From positions 186,001-250,000 of the forward strand of contig CAVSIZ010000019.1 of assembly GCA_963728125.1 (NCBI GenBank): 64,000 nucleotides of DNA, written 5' to 3'. This document shows positions 52,804 through 61,479 of the stretch, in pieces. Source of the stretch: CAWDCV01 sp963728125 (GTDB lineage: Bacteria; Actinomycetota; Actinomycetes; CAWDCV01). The position numbers and the translations under genes were made by a program. Numbering within the stretch: the stretch's first letter is position 1; the number at the start of each line of letters is the position of its first letter. The notes beneath the pieces were generated by a model that saw only the letters and a list, made by a program, of their open reading frames with translations, made no database searches and was not told where the DNA came from.

Positions 52804-54186
52804 ATGAGCCCTCAGACGTACGACGTCGTGGTCATCGGTGGCGGTCCACCAGGGGAGAACGTCGCCGAGCGCGCGGTCCGCGGCGGGCTCAGCGCCTGCA
52901 TTGTCGAGGAGCGGCTGCTCGGCGGGGAGTGCTCGTACTACGCGTGCGTGCCGAGCAAGGCCCTGCTCCGTCCTGTAGAGGCGGTCGCTGGTGCGCGGCG
53001 ATTGCCCGGCGTGACGGCCGACCTCGACGTCGGGCCGGTTCTCGCCAACCGTGATTACTGGAACGGCTCCCTGGACGACTCCGGTCAGATGACGTGGGCA
53101 GAGAGCATGGGGATCGCCGTGGTCCGCGGTAGCGGACGGCTGGCGGGGGAGCGGCGAGTGGTTGTCGGCGACCAGGTGCTCGAGGCGCGGCACGCGGTCG
53201 TGCTCGCGACCGGGACGATGCCGTCCATCCCGAACATCCCCGGCCTCAGCGACGCCAAGCCGTGGACGAACCGGGAGGCCACCACGTCGGATGTCATCCC
53301 GCCGCGTCTCGCCGTACTCGGCGGCGGCGTCGTGGCGTGCGAGCTCGCGCAGGCGTACGCCGGTTTGGGCTCGCAGGTCACGTTGGTGGAACGCGGCTCG
53401 CGGGTGCTCGGGCGGTACGAGAAGTTCGTGTCGCAGTACGTCGCCGACGGGATGCGTGACACCGGGGTCGACGTGCGCACCGGCGTCGGCACCATGGCGG
53501 TGAGCCGCGACGGCTCGGTACGCCTCGACCTGGCAGACGGCTCGACCGTCGAGGCCGACGAGGTGCTGGCTGCCCTCGGCCGCACCCCACACACCCGCGA
53601 CGTCGGGCTGGATGTCGTCGGCCTCACTCCAGGCGATTACGTCGACGTCGACGACTCGATGCGCGTGACCGGCGTCGACGGTGGCTGGCTCTACGCCGTC
53701 GGCGACGTCACCAATCGCGCCCTGCTGACGCACATGGGCAAGTACCAGGGCCGGGTCGCCGGTGACGTGATCGCGGCCCGCGCCGCCGGGCGACCGGACG
53801 ACGGGCCGGGCATGCGGGCGTGGGCCGACCATGACGCCATCCCGCAGGTGGTGTTCACCGACCCGCAGGTTGGTGCCGTCGGCAAGACGACTCTGGACGC
53901 ACCGGACGCCCGAGTCGTGGACTACGACCTGGGCAGCATCACCGGTGCCGGCCTGCTCGCCCGCGGCTATCGCGGCAAGGCGCGGATACTCGTCGACGAG
54001 TCAGCCGAGGGTGGGCCACGCCTGGTCGGCTTCACCGTCGTGGGACAGGACATTGCCGAGCTGGTCCACTCGGCGACCGTCGCCATCGTCGCAGAGGTGC
54101 CGCTCGACCGGCTCTGGCACGCGGTGCCGTCGTTCCCGACGATCAGCGAGGTGTGGCTTCGACTGCTGGAGGAGTACGGCTTGTAG
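52804..54186 (+). CDS. FAD-dependent pyridine nucleotide-disulfide oxidoreductase (E3/mercuric-reductase-like)
   Basis: 460 residues. FAD site VVVIGGGPPGENVAERAVRG, redox-active Cys pair GGECSYYACVPSKA (C-x4-C), NAD(P) site LAVLGGGVVACELAQAYAGL, GDV segment AVGDVTNRALLTHMGKYQGR and C-terminal WHAVPSFPTISEVWLRLLEE. It resembles dihydrolipoamide dehydrogenase, although the C-terminal His-Glu spacing is not the usual one. It may serve as E3 for the dehydrogenase operon at 56.7-60.3 kb, which lacks its own; this is inference. Overlaps the convergent TetR gene by 44 nt. Confidence 0.87.
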   Translation: MSPQTYDVVVIGGGPPGENVAERAVRGGLSACIVEERLLGGECSYYACVPSKALLRPVEAVAGARRLPGVTADLDVGPVLANRDYWNGSLDDSGQMTWAESMGIAVVRGSGRLAGERRVVVGDQVLEARHAVVLATGTMPSIPNIPGLSDAKPWTNREATTSDVIPPRLAVLGGGVVACELAQAYAGLGSQVTLVERGSRVLGRYEKFVSQYVADGMRDTGVDVRTGVGTMAVSRDGSVRLDLADGSTVEADEVLAALGRTPHTRDVGLDVVGLTPGDYVDVDDSMRVTGVDGGWLYAVGDVTNRALLTHMGKYQGRVAGDVIAARAAGRPDDGPGMRAWADHDAIPQVVFTDPQVGAVGKTTLDAPDARVVDYDLGSITGAGLLARGYRGKARILVDESAEGGPRLVGFTVVGQDIAELVHSATVAIVAEVPLDRLWHAVPSFPTISEVWLRLLEEYGL

Positions 54187-54760
54187 CCGCGACGATGCGC
54201 AGTCCCTCGGTGATCTCTTCAGCTGTCGGCGCGCGCTCGGGATCGATCAGCCACTGGGCGACGATGCCGCTGATGAGCGCCTGGTAGAAGGAGCCAACCG
54301 CCCGGGTACGAGCAAGATCGGTGGCGGGGTCGAGCCCGCCGAAGATCTCGCCGAGACCGAGGCGCGCCTCCTCGTTGGCCTCGGCCAACTGCCGCCGGAG
54401 CTCGGGGACGCGATCGACCAAGGCGAACAGCTCGAAGCTGGCGGCCCAGATCTTGCGCTGTCCCTCGAACGACTCGATCACCCGGGTCCAGAATCGCTCG
54501 AAGCCGGCCAATGGATCGGCGTCGGCGGCGTTCTCGTCGGGTGCCTCCTGCGCCAGCGTGATCGCGAGCTGCTCACCCCACTCGCCCATCGCTTCGATCA
54601 TGGCGGCGTTGAGCAGCGCCTCGGTGGAGCCGTAGTGGTAGCCGATCGCTGCCAGGCTCGTGCCGGCGGACGTCGCGATGTCGCGCGCGGTGGTGTTGGC
54701 GTAACCCTTCTCGAACAGGCAACGCTTCGCCGCGTCCAGCAGCGCCTCCCGATTGCCCAC
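54143..54760 (-). CDS. TetR family transcriptional regulator
   Basis: 205 residues. The N-terminal HTH is LLDAAKRCLFEKGYANTTAR, then DIATSAGTSLAAIGYHYGST; the rest is helical, ending in GIVAQWLIDPERAPTAEEIT. GTG start at 54760. It is divergent from an ABC exporter operon (54845), with an inverted repeat between them, the classic arrangement for a repressor of drug or metabolite efflux. Confidence 0.9.
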   Translation of the reverse strand: MGNREALLDAAKRCLFEKGYANTTARDIATSAGTSLAAIGYHYGSTEALLNAAMIEAMGEWGEQLAITLAQEAPDENAADADPLAGFERFWTRVIESFEGQRKIWAASFELFALVDRVPELRRQLAEANEEARLGLGEIFGGLDPATDLARTRAVGSFYQALISGIVAQWLIDPERAPTAEEITEGLRIVAATSRTPPAVEATPR

Positions 54761-54798
54761 GTCGGCACTCTAGCGACTGAGTCGCACAAGTGTCTTGC

Positions 54799-54832
54799 AC
54801 AAACGTACTAGACATTCGTCCAAGACGTTTGT
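54799..54832. promoter_or_regulatory. Inverted-repeat operator candidate between TetR and drrA-type genes
   Basis: ACAAACGT (54799-54806) and ACGTTTGT (54825-54832) form perfect 8-nt arms spaced by 18 nt; a second inverted pair, GTCTTG (54793-54798) and CAAGAC (54821-54826), overlaps. The region lies between the divergent TetR (start 54760) and ABC ATPase (start 54845) genes, so binding by TetR would repress both. Confidence 0.6.
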
Positions 54833-54844
54833 ACGGTTCCTCGC

Positions 54845-55786
54845 ATGACCGTCACTCTGGAAGCGATCTGGGCCATCGGCCTGGAGAAGTCGTACGGCGA
54901 CGCGCGGGTGCTCGACGGCGTCGATCTGCGCATTCCGACCGGCACGATCTACGCCCTGCTGGGTCCGAACGGCGCCGGCAAGACCACCACGGTGCGCATC
55001 CTGTCGACGCTGCTGCAGGCCGACGCCGGCCAAGCCTTCGTGGCCGGGTTCGACGTGATGCGCGACCGTGCGGAGGTCCGGCGCCGGATCAGCTTGGTGT
55101 CGCAGGACGTCGCCCTCGACGAACTCCAGACCGGCCGCGAGAACCTGATCATGGTGGGCCGGCTCGCCAGTCAACCTCGGTCGGCGGCTCGGGAGCGAGC
55201 CGAGGAGCTGCTCGAGACGTTCGATCTCGCCGACGCCGGCGACCGGCGCGTCGCGACGTACTCAGGAGGCATGCGGCGGCGCGTCGATGTCGCCGCGAGC
55301 CTGATGGCGAAACCAGAGGTGCTGTTCCTCGACGAGCCGACGACGGGGCTCGATCTACGGAGCCGGCAGGCCATGTGGTCGACGATCCGCGGCCTTGCGG
55401 CTTCCGGCGTCACTGTTTTCCTGACGACGCAGTACCTCGAGGAAGCCGACCGGCTCGCCGACCAGGTGGCGGTCATGACCGACGGCCGCATCGTCGCGCA
55501 GGGATCACCGGCCGAGCTGAAGCAGCGGGTCGCCGGCCACCGGCTCGATGTCACGTTTATCACCGCGGCGGAATACGAGTCCGCGGTCCACCTTCTCGAC
55601 GGCCGGGTGCTGCGGACCGATCCCATGCGAATGTCGCTCAGCATCGGTACCGACGGCACGGCCGAGCAGGTCCGGCGCTTCCTCGATGACCTCGATCTAG
55701 ACCGCACAGCCATCGGCAGCTTCGCGGTCCACAGTTCGACCCTCGACGACGTCTTCCTCGCCCTGACGGAGAAGGCCCATGTCTGA
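54845..55786 (+). CDS. ABC exporter ATP-binding protein, DrrA type
   Basis: 313 residues. Walker A LLGPNGAGKTTTVRIL, Q-loop LVSQDVALDELQTGRENL, signature YSGGMRRRVDVAASLM, Walker B VLFLDEPTTGLDLRSRQ and H-loop FLTTQYLEEADRLAD are intact. The C-terminal domain (about residues 230-313) is that of daunorubicin-resistance ATPases. The stop overlaps the permease start by 8 nt. Likely efflux of a drug or secondary metabolite under TetR control. Confidence 0.92.
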   Translation: MTVTLEAIWAIGLEKSYGDARVLDGVDLRIPTGTIYALLGPNGAGKTTTVRILSTLLQADAGQAFVAGFDVMRDRAEVRRRISLVSQDVALDELQTGRENLIMVGRLASQPRSAARERAEELLETFDLADAGDRRVATYSGGMRRRVDVAASLMAKPEVLFLDEPTTGLDLRSRQAMWSTIRGLAASGVTVFLTTQYLEEADRLADQVAVMTDGRIVAQGSPAELKQRVAGHRLDVTFITAAEYESAVHLLDGRVLRTDPMRMSLSIGTDGTAEQVRRFLDDLDLDRTAIGSFAVHSSTLDDVFLALTEKAHV

Positions 55787-56537
55787 CTCTGCCATTCGTG
55801 ACGGGGCGATCCTGTCCGCGCGCAGTACCCGAATGTCGTGGCGCAACCTGGACGCGCTGATCACGGCCGTGATGTTGCCGGTCGTCATCCTCGTGCTGTT
55901 CGTCTACCTGTTCGGCGGCGCGATCGACACCGGTACGGCCTACGTCGACTATGTCGCGCCGAGCGTGATCCTGCTGTGCACGTGCCTCGGTGCCTCGACG
56001 ACGGCTGTCAGCGTGAGTCTCGACCTGACCCATGGTGTCGTCGACCGATTTCGAGCGATGGACGTGTCCGGCGTCGCATTGCTCGGCGGTCATGTCGTGG
56101 CCAGCGTGGCGCGCAATGCGATCTCGACGGCGCTCGTCTTCGCGGTGGCGTACCTGATCGGCTTCCGGCCGGATGCCACCCCGCTGGCATGGCTCGGCGT
56201 CGCGGGTCTGCTCGGATTGTTCGTCCTCGCGATCTCCTGGCTGGCCGCTGCCCTCGGGCTGCTCGTGAAGTCGCCGGAGGCGGCCAACGGCGTCGCGGTG
56301 TTCCTCATGTTCCTGCCGTACCCGAGCAGCGCGTTCGTGCCCATCGAGACGATGCCGACCTGGTTGGCCGGCTTCGCCGAGCATCAGCCAGCCACACCCA
56401 TCATCGAGACGCTGCGCGGGTTGCTGCTCGGCACGCCGGTCGGCTCGAGCGGGTGGCTGGCGATCGCCTGGTGCGCTGGCATCCTCGTTGCTTCGATGCT
56501 CCTGGCCAGCCTGCTGTACCGCCGGCGTACGAGCTAG
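55779..56537 (+). CDS. ABC exporter permease, DrrB (ABC-2) type
   Basis: 252 residues, six membrane helices. MLPVVILVLFVYLFGGAIDT, GVVDRFRAMDVSGVALLGGH and YPSSAFVPIETMPTWLAGFA, HQPATPIIETLRGLLLG are ABC-2/DrrB signatures. Coupled to the ATPase gene by an 8-nt overlap. A hairpin follows its stop codon. Confidence 0.92.
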   Translation: MSDSAIRDGAILSARSTRMSWRNLDALITAVMLPVVILVLFVYLFGGAIDTGTAYVDYVAPSVILLCTCLGASTTAVSVSLDLTHGVVDRFRAMDVSGVALLGGHVVASVARNAISTALVFAVAYLIGFRPDATPLAWLGVAGLLGLFVLAISWLAAALGLLVKSPEAANGVAVFLMFLPYPSSAFVPIETMPTWLAGFAEHQPATPIIETLRGLLLGTPVGSSGWLAIAWCAGILVASMLLASLLYRRRTS

Positions 56538-56543
56538 CGCGCG

Positions 56544-56559
56544 GGTGCCGTGTGGCACC
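56544..56559 (+). terminator. Hairpin after the DrrAB operon
   Basis: GGTGCC-GTGT-GGCACC gives a perfect 6-bp stem with a 4-nt loop, 6 nt after the permease stop. No T-tract follows, which is common for actinobacterial terminators. It marks the likely border with the dehydrogenase operon starting at 56684. Confidence 0.4.
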
Positions 56560-56683
56560 ATGCGAGCTACGCCGTACGACCGGTCGGCGCGCCCACCCCG
56601 CGCGTTTGGGCGGTTGCCCGGCGGCAGTCCGCTCCCGGACGCGGAGACCCCGCAGGCCGGCAGACGTACCGCGAGGAGTGCTC

Positions 56684-57865
56684 GTGTCGATGACCAGCCC
56701 GTCATTGAGTACAGCTACACCTGCGCCGCCGGAGACGACGCCGCTGCAGTCGCCGGACCTCGTCCAGCTGCTGACGCCCGAGGGTGAGCGTGTCGACCAC
56801 CCCGAGTACTCCGGCTACCTCGACGGCATCGGGCCGGAGGAGCTGCGCGGGTTCTACCGCGATCTGCTCCTGACCCGGCGCGTCGATATGGAGGCCACCG
56901 CGCTGCAGCGGCAGGGCGAACTCGGCATCTGGGCGTCGCTGCTCGGCCAGGAGGCAGCGCAAATCGGGTCAGGGCGGGCGCTGAGCCCGCAGGACTACGC
57001 GTTCCCGACGTACCGCGAGCACGGCGTTGCCTGGTGCCGCGGGGTCGACCCGCTGTTCCTGCTCGGGCTGTTCCGGGGCGTAGACAACGGCGGCTGGGAT
57101 CCGAACGAGTTCAACTTCCACCTCTACACGATCGTCATCGGCGCGCAGACGCTGCACGCCACCGGCTACGCGATGGGAGTGCAGCGCGACGGCGCCGTCG
57201 GCTCCGGCGACCCCGACAGGGACACAGCCGTCATCGCGTACTTCGGCGACGGTGCGTCGAGCCAGGGCGACGTCAACGAGGCCTTCGTCTGGGCGAGCGT
57301 CTTCAACGCACCCGTCGTCTTCTTCTGCCAGAACAACCAGTGGGCGATCTCGGAGCCGATCGAGAAGCAGTCTCGTATCCCGCTCTACCAGCGCGCCGCC
57401 GGGTTCGGGTTCCCCGGCATACGGGTCGATGGCAACGACGTGCTGGCGTGCTACGCCGTCACCAAGGCGGCGCTGAACCGCGCTCGCGAGGGAAGCGGTC
57501 CAACGCTGGTCGAGGCCTACACCTACCGGATGGGCGCCCACACCACGTCCGACGACCCGACCCGCTACCGGCTGTCGAGCGAGTTGGAAGCGTGGAAGCT
57601 CAAGGACCCGATCGAGCGCGTCAAGGTCTACCTGTCCCGGGGCGGCCACGCCGACCACACCTTCTTCGACGAGATCGACCGCGAGGCCGACGTCTTGGCC
57701 GCGCACGTCCGGCAGGGCTGCCTCGACCTGCCGGAGCCCGATCCGACGCGCATCTTCGACTACGTCCACGCCGAGAAGACGCCGGAGCTCGCCGAGCAGC
57801 AGCGCGGGTTCGCGGCGTACCGTGCATCCTTCGAGGCGCCCTTAGAGGTGAGCGCACATGGCTAG
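56684..57865 (+). CDS. 2-oxoacid dehydrogenase E1 alpha subunit (pyruvate or branched-chain)
   Basis: 393 residues. IWASLLGQEAAQIGSGRALS, YAFPTYREHGVAWCRGVDPL and the thiamin-pyrophosphate motif IAYFGDGASSQGDVNEAFVW with FFCQNNQWAIS (GDG to NN) are diagnostic. RMGAHTTSDDPTRYRLSSEL carries the phosphorylation-loop-like region. Decarboxylates a 2-oxo acid with TPP. GTG at 56684 has GAGGAG 6 nt upstream; an ATG at 56690 is possible. The stop overlaps the E1 beta start by 8 nt. Confidence 0.9.
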   Translation: MSMTSPSLSTATPAPPETTPLQSPDLVQLLTPEGERVDHPEYSGYLDGIGPEELRGFYRDLLLTRRVDMEATALQRQGELGIWASLLGQEAAQIGSGRALSPQDYAFPTYREHGVAWCRGVDPLFLLGLFRGVDNGGWDPNEFNFHLYTIVIGAQTLHATGYAMGVQRDGAVGSGDPDRDTAVIAYFGDGASSQGDVNEAFVWASVFNAPVVFFCQNNQWAISEPIEKQSRIPLYQRAAGFGFPGIRVDGNDVLACYAVTKAALNRAREGSGPTLVEAYTYRMGAHTTSDDPTRYRLSSELEAWKLKDPIERVKVYLSRGGHADHTFFDEIDREADVLAAHVRQGCLDLPEPDPTRIFDYVHAEKTPELAEQQRGFAAYRASFEAPLEVSAHG

Positions 57866-58841
57866 CCAGCAGGTCACGCTGGCCAAGGCCCTCACCATGG
57901 GTCTGCGCCAGGCGATGGAGGACGATCCCAAGGTCCTGATCATGGGCGAGGACGTCGGCAAGCTCGGCGGCGTCTTCCGGGTCACCGATGGGCTGCAGAA
58001 GGACTTCGGCGAGGACCGCGTCGTCGACACCCCGCTCGCCGAGTCGGCGATCCTGGGCACCGCCATCGGCATGGCGCTGCGCGGCTACCGCCCGGTCTGC
58101 GAGATCCAGTTCGACGGGTTCGTCTACCCCGCGTTCGACCAGATCGTGTCGCAGCTGGCGAAGATGCACTTCCGGTCCCAGGGCAAGCTGACGATGCCGG
58201 TCGTCGTCCGCATCCCGTTCGGTGGTGGCATCGGCGCGGTCGAGCACCACAGCGAGTCGCCGGAGGCGTACTTCGCCCACACCGCTGGGCTCAAGGTCGT
58301 CGCCTGCTCCAACCCCGCCGACGCGTACTGGATGATCCAGCAGGCAATCGCGTGCGACGACCCGGTGATCTTCCTCGAGCCGAAGCGCCGCTACTGGGAG
58401 AAGGCCGAATTCGAGACGTCTGGCAGCGCGCCGGACTCGCTGTGGACGGCCCGGGTCGTTCGCGAGGGGTCGGACGTGACGATCGCGGCGTACGGGCCGA
58501 TGGTCAAGACCTCGCTCGAGGCGGCCACCGCCGCCGCGGAAGAGGGCCGGTCACTCGAAATCGTCGACCTGCGGTCGCTGTCACCGCTTGATGACGACAC
58601 CCTCGCGGCCTCGGTGGAGAAGACCCGCCGCCTCGTCGTTGTGCACGAGGCGCCGGTGACGCTAGGGCTGGGCGCCGAGATCGCCGCGCGGATCACCGAG
58701 CGCTGCTTCTACGCGCTCGAGGCGCCGGTGCTGCGAGTGGGTGGGTTCGATACGCCGTACCCCCCGGCGCGGATCGAGGAGGAGTATCTGCCTGACCTCG
58801 ACCGCGTCTTGGACGCCGTCGACCGCTGCCTCGAGTTCTGA
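57858..58841 (+). CDS. 2-oxoacid dehydrogenase E1 beta subunit
   Basis: 327 residues. MGEDVGKLGGVFRVTDGLQK, VVDTPLAESAILGTAIGMAL, RPVCEIQFDGFVYPAFDQIV and PVVVRIPFGGGIGAVEHHSE are typical of TPP-binding E1 beta. The C-terminal transketolase-like domain (VVHEAPVTLGLGAEIAARIT, YPPARIEEEYLPDLDRVLDA) completes it. Forms an alpha2beta2 E1 with the preceding subunit and feeds the E2 encoded 10 nt downstream. Confidence 0.92.
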   Translation: MASQQVTLAKALTMGLRQAMEDDPKVLIMGEDVGKLGGVFRVTDGLQKDFGEDRVVDTPLAESAILGTAIGMALRGYRPVCEIQFDGFVYPAFDQIVSQLAKMHFRSQGKLTMPVVVRIPFGGGIGAVEHHSESPEAYFAHTAGLKVVACSNPADAYWMIQQAIACDDPVIFLEPKRRYWEKAEFETSGSAPDSLWTARVVREGSDVTIAAYGPMVKTSLEAATAAAEEGRSLEIVDLRSLSPLDDDTLAASVEKTRRLVVVHEAPVTLGLGAEIAARITERCFYALEAPVLRVGGFDTPYPPARIEEEYLPDLDRVLDAVDRCLEF

Positions 58842-58851
58842 AGGACTGTCA

Positions 58852-60263
58852 ATGAGTTTGAAGCAGTTCAAGCTGCCCGACGTCGGCGAGGGTCTCACCG
58901 AGGGAGAGATCCTGTCGTGGCATGTCCAGCCGGGCGACACTGTGACGGTCAACCAGATCCTCGTGGAGGTCGAGACCGCAAAGGCGGCGGTCGAGCTGCC
59001 GTCGCCGTACGCCGGCGTGGTCACTGAGCTGCACGTCGATGAGGGAACGACGGTCGACGTCGGAGCGCCGATCATCACGATCGAGACCGAGCCCGACGGA
59101 TCCCCGGTCGCGGCGGCCGAGTCGTCGCCGCCCGCGCAATCGGTCGCGGTGCACGACGACCTGGTGCCGGCCATCCCGACGCCGAGCGACGGCGAAGCGG
59201 TCGAGCCCGGCCTGATCGGCGGTCCGGCGCCGGGCGGGCGCACGTCGGTCCTCGTCGGCTACGGCCCCAAGATCACCTCCGCCAAGCGCCGCGCCCGCAC
59301 GACTCCCATCGCCGCCCCGGCTCAACCCGAGTTGTCAGAACGTGACGCGGCCATGACCGCGCCACGTTCTGACCCGAGATCGGTGGGCGTCGTCGCCGGC
59401 ACGGTCCACGTGCTCGCCAAGCCGCCGGTACGCAAGCTGGCCCGCGACCTGGGCGTCGACCTGACCACGGTGACACCGTCCGGATCGGGCGGCACGATCA
59501 GCCGCGCCGACGTCGAGGCCGCCGGCTCGCCGTTGCTGGCGCGCCGACTTCGGTCGCGACCGGGGAACGCGAGGAACGCCGGCCCATCAAGGGCGTGCGC
59601 AAGATGACCGCCGAGGCGATGGTCCGCAGCGCCTTCACCGCGCCGCACGTGACCGAGTTCCTCACGATCGACGTGACGCGGTCGATGCGGTTGGTCGAGA
59701 AGCTCAAGCAGCGTCCCGAGTTCGACGGCCTGCGGGTATCGCCGCTGCTGCTCGTGATGAAGGCGCTGCTGCTGGCCGTCAAGCGCCACCCGGAGATCAA
59801 CTCGAGCTGGGACGAGGCGGCGCAGGAGATCGTCGTCAAGCGGTACGTCAACCTCGGCATCGCCGCGGCGACGCCGCGCGGCCTCATCGTCCCGAACATC
59901 AAGGACGCGCAGGACCTCAGCCTGCCCGACCTGGCTCGCGCACTGAGCGAGCTCACCAGCGTCGCGCGGGACGGCAAGACAGCACCGGCCGACATGGCCG
60001 GCGGGACGATCACCATCACCAATGTCGGCGTCTTCGGCGTCGATACCGGCACCCCGATCCTCAACCCCGGCGAGGCCGCGATCCTCGCCTTTGGCGCCGT
60101 ACGACCCCAGCCATGGGTCCACAAGGGCAAGGTCGTCCCGCGTCAGGTGACGACGCTGGCGCTGTCCTTCGATCACCGGCTGGTCGACGGCGAGCTGGGA
60201 TCACGCTTCCTGGCGGATGTCGGTGCCGTGCTGGAGGAACCCGCGCTCGCGGTTACGTGGTAG
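58852..60263 (+). pseudogene. Dihydrolipoamide acyltransferase E2, frameshifted between the subunit-binding and catalytic domains
   Basis: E2 core of the complex. Lipoyl domain MSLKQFKLPDVGEGLTEGEI with lipoyl Lys in VEVETAKAAVELPS, a Pro/Ala linker, an E3-binding domain (PPVRKLARDLGVDLTTVTPS) and a catalytic domain with LALSFDHRLVDG (His/Asp). The first frame ends at 59607 after RRLRSRPGNARN; the catalytic domain (ERRPIKGVRKMTAEAMVRSA onward) is in another frame ending at 60263. An indel at about 59539-59545, in a GCGCGCC run, joins them (net 2-nt gain or 1-nt loss). An intact E2 would have about 470 residues. Confidence 0.88.
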
Positions 60264-60630
60264 CCGGCGGTCCTTGTAGCACCCAGCCGTTGCCGTCCGG
60301 ATCGCTGAACGACACCCACCGGCCCCACCGTGCGGACTCGATCTCGGTCGGCAGGTCGAGCCCGCGCGTGCGCAGCGCCTCGGCGTCGGCGTCGATGTCA
60401 TCGGTTGCGAGCACCAGTCCACGCACCGAGCCGGCCGGCATCGACGGGAACCAGGTCACCAGCGCGATCGTCGTCAGCGAGCCCACCGGGCGCAGCTGGA
60501 TCCAGCGATGGTCCTCCTCGAGTACGTCGTCGCTGAGGACCTCGAAGCCGAGCACGTCCCGGTAGAACTCCAGCGCCTTGTCCGGGTCGCGCACCGGAAC
60601 GCAGGCAAGAGCGATATGCGTGAGGGCCAC
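60253..60630 (-). CDS. VOC superfamily (glyoxalase-like) protein
   Basis: 125 residues, one VOC domain: LTHIALACVPVRDPDKALEF, RDVLGFEVLSDDVLEEDHRW, GLVLATDDIDADAEALRTRG and FSDPDGNGWVLQGPP. Likely a metal-dependent small-molecule enzyme or resistance protein; substrate unknown. The end overlaps the E2 gene by 11 nt. GTG start at 60630. Confidence 0.8.
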   Translation of the reverse strand: MALTHIALACVPVRDPDKALEFYRDVLGFEVLSDDVLEEDHRWIQLRPVGSLTTIALVTWFPSMPAGSVRGLVLATDDIDADAEALRTRGLDLPTEIESARWGRWVSFSDPDGNGWVLQGPPATT

Positions 60631-60641
60631 AGGCGGCGACC

Positions 60642-61469
60642 CTAAGGCGTGATCGCCATCGCCACCAGGACACGCTCGGCCAGCTCGCGATCGCCGTCCA
60701 CGACGACGGTGGCGTGGAGCGGCTCGATCCGGCCGGCGGACAGCCGCGCGAACGTTTCCCAGTCCGTGGCCAGGTGGGCCGTCGGTCCGGCCAGCGCCGG
60801 CGGCGTTGCGGACATATCGCGAAGCACTCCGCGTCCGTCGTCGCCGACCGCGACCGTGGTGTTCACCGTCAGCGGACCGTCGACGTCGAAGGACACCGCC
60901 GTGCCAGGGACGGCTGCGGCCTTCTTCGCGACGACGTACGGCAGGCTCTGCACGATCTGGTCCCGACTTACCGCCGCACCCGGGCCATCCAGGTCGCCCG
61001 GCCGACCGACCGCTCGCCGCACATCCTGCTCGTGCGTCCAGCAGTCGAAGACGCGAACCGCGAGCATCTGTGTGAGCGGCATCTCTCGGCCCAGCACGCC
61101 GATGACGGGGGTCTCGGGATCCAGCGGCGCGCTGCGCAGGTACGCGAGGCGCTCGTCGGTCACGTCGTCGAACTCGGCCAGCAGCTCATCGATCGCTAGG
61201 CGGCGGCGCGGGTCGACACCGCGTTCCATTCGACGACCCCAGTCGTTGCGGATGTGCGGCAAGTCGTCGGGAAGCTCGTGCGGCTGCTCCGGCCGGCCGA
61301 GCAGTCGATGCTCGACCGCCGCGACGTGCGCCACCTGATCGCGGACCGTCCAGCCCGGGCACTCCGTCGGCAGCAACCACTCCTGCGGCGTCAGCTCGTC
61401 ACATACCGACCGTAGCGACGACCAGGTTGCATCCAGAGCGTCGACGAGGGCGCTCAGTTCCCTGCTCAC
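60642..61469 (-). CDS. Mycothiol-dependent maleylpyruvate isomerase-family protein
   Basis: 275 residues. WSSLRSVCDELTPQEWLLPT, ECPGWTVRDQVAHVAAVEHR and RVFDCWTHEQDVRRAVGRPG are the zinc-binding (His) helices of the DinB/MSH-dependent family (TIGR03083); HEQDVR is the standard second motif. The C-terminal SCP2-like domain follows from about residue 185. Members use mycothiol for isomerisation or detoxification. GTG at 61469 chosen; the frame is open to 61601. It lies 12 nt after the VOC gene start on the same strand, so the VOC gene is its downstream operon partner. Confidence 0.83.
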   Translation of the reverse strand: MSRELSALVDALDATWSSLRSVCDELTPQEWLLPTECPGWTVRDQVAHVAAVEHRLLGRPEQPHELPDDLPHIRNDWGRRMERGVDPRRRLAIDELLAEFDDVTDERLAYLRSAPLDPETPVIGVLGREMPLTQMLAVRVFDCWTHEQDVRRAVGRPGDLDGPGAAVSRDQIVQSLPYVVAKKAAAVPGTAVSFDVDGPLTVNTTVAVGDDGRGVLRDMSATPPALAGPTAHLATDWETFARLSAGRIEPLHATVVVDGDRELAERVLVAMAITP

Positions 61470-61479
61470 GAGCCGGATG

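Noticed and set aside
52291..53832. N-terminal extension of the thioesterase frame up to 53832
   Set aside because: It lies antisense to the PNPOx-like and flavin reductase genes and has no family similarity; GTG at 52290 with a 4-nt overlap is the natural start.
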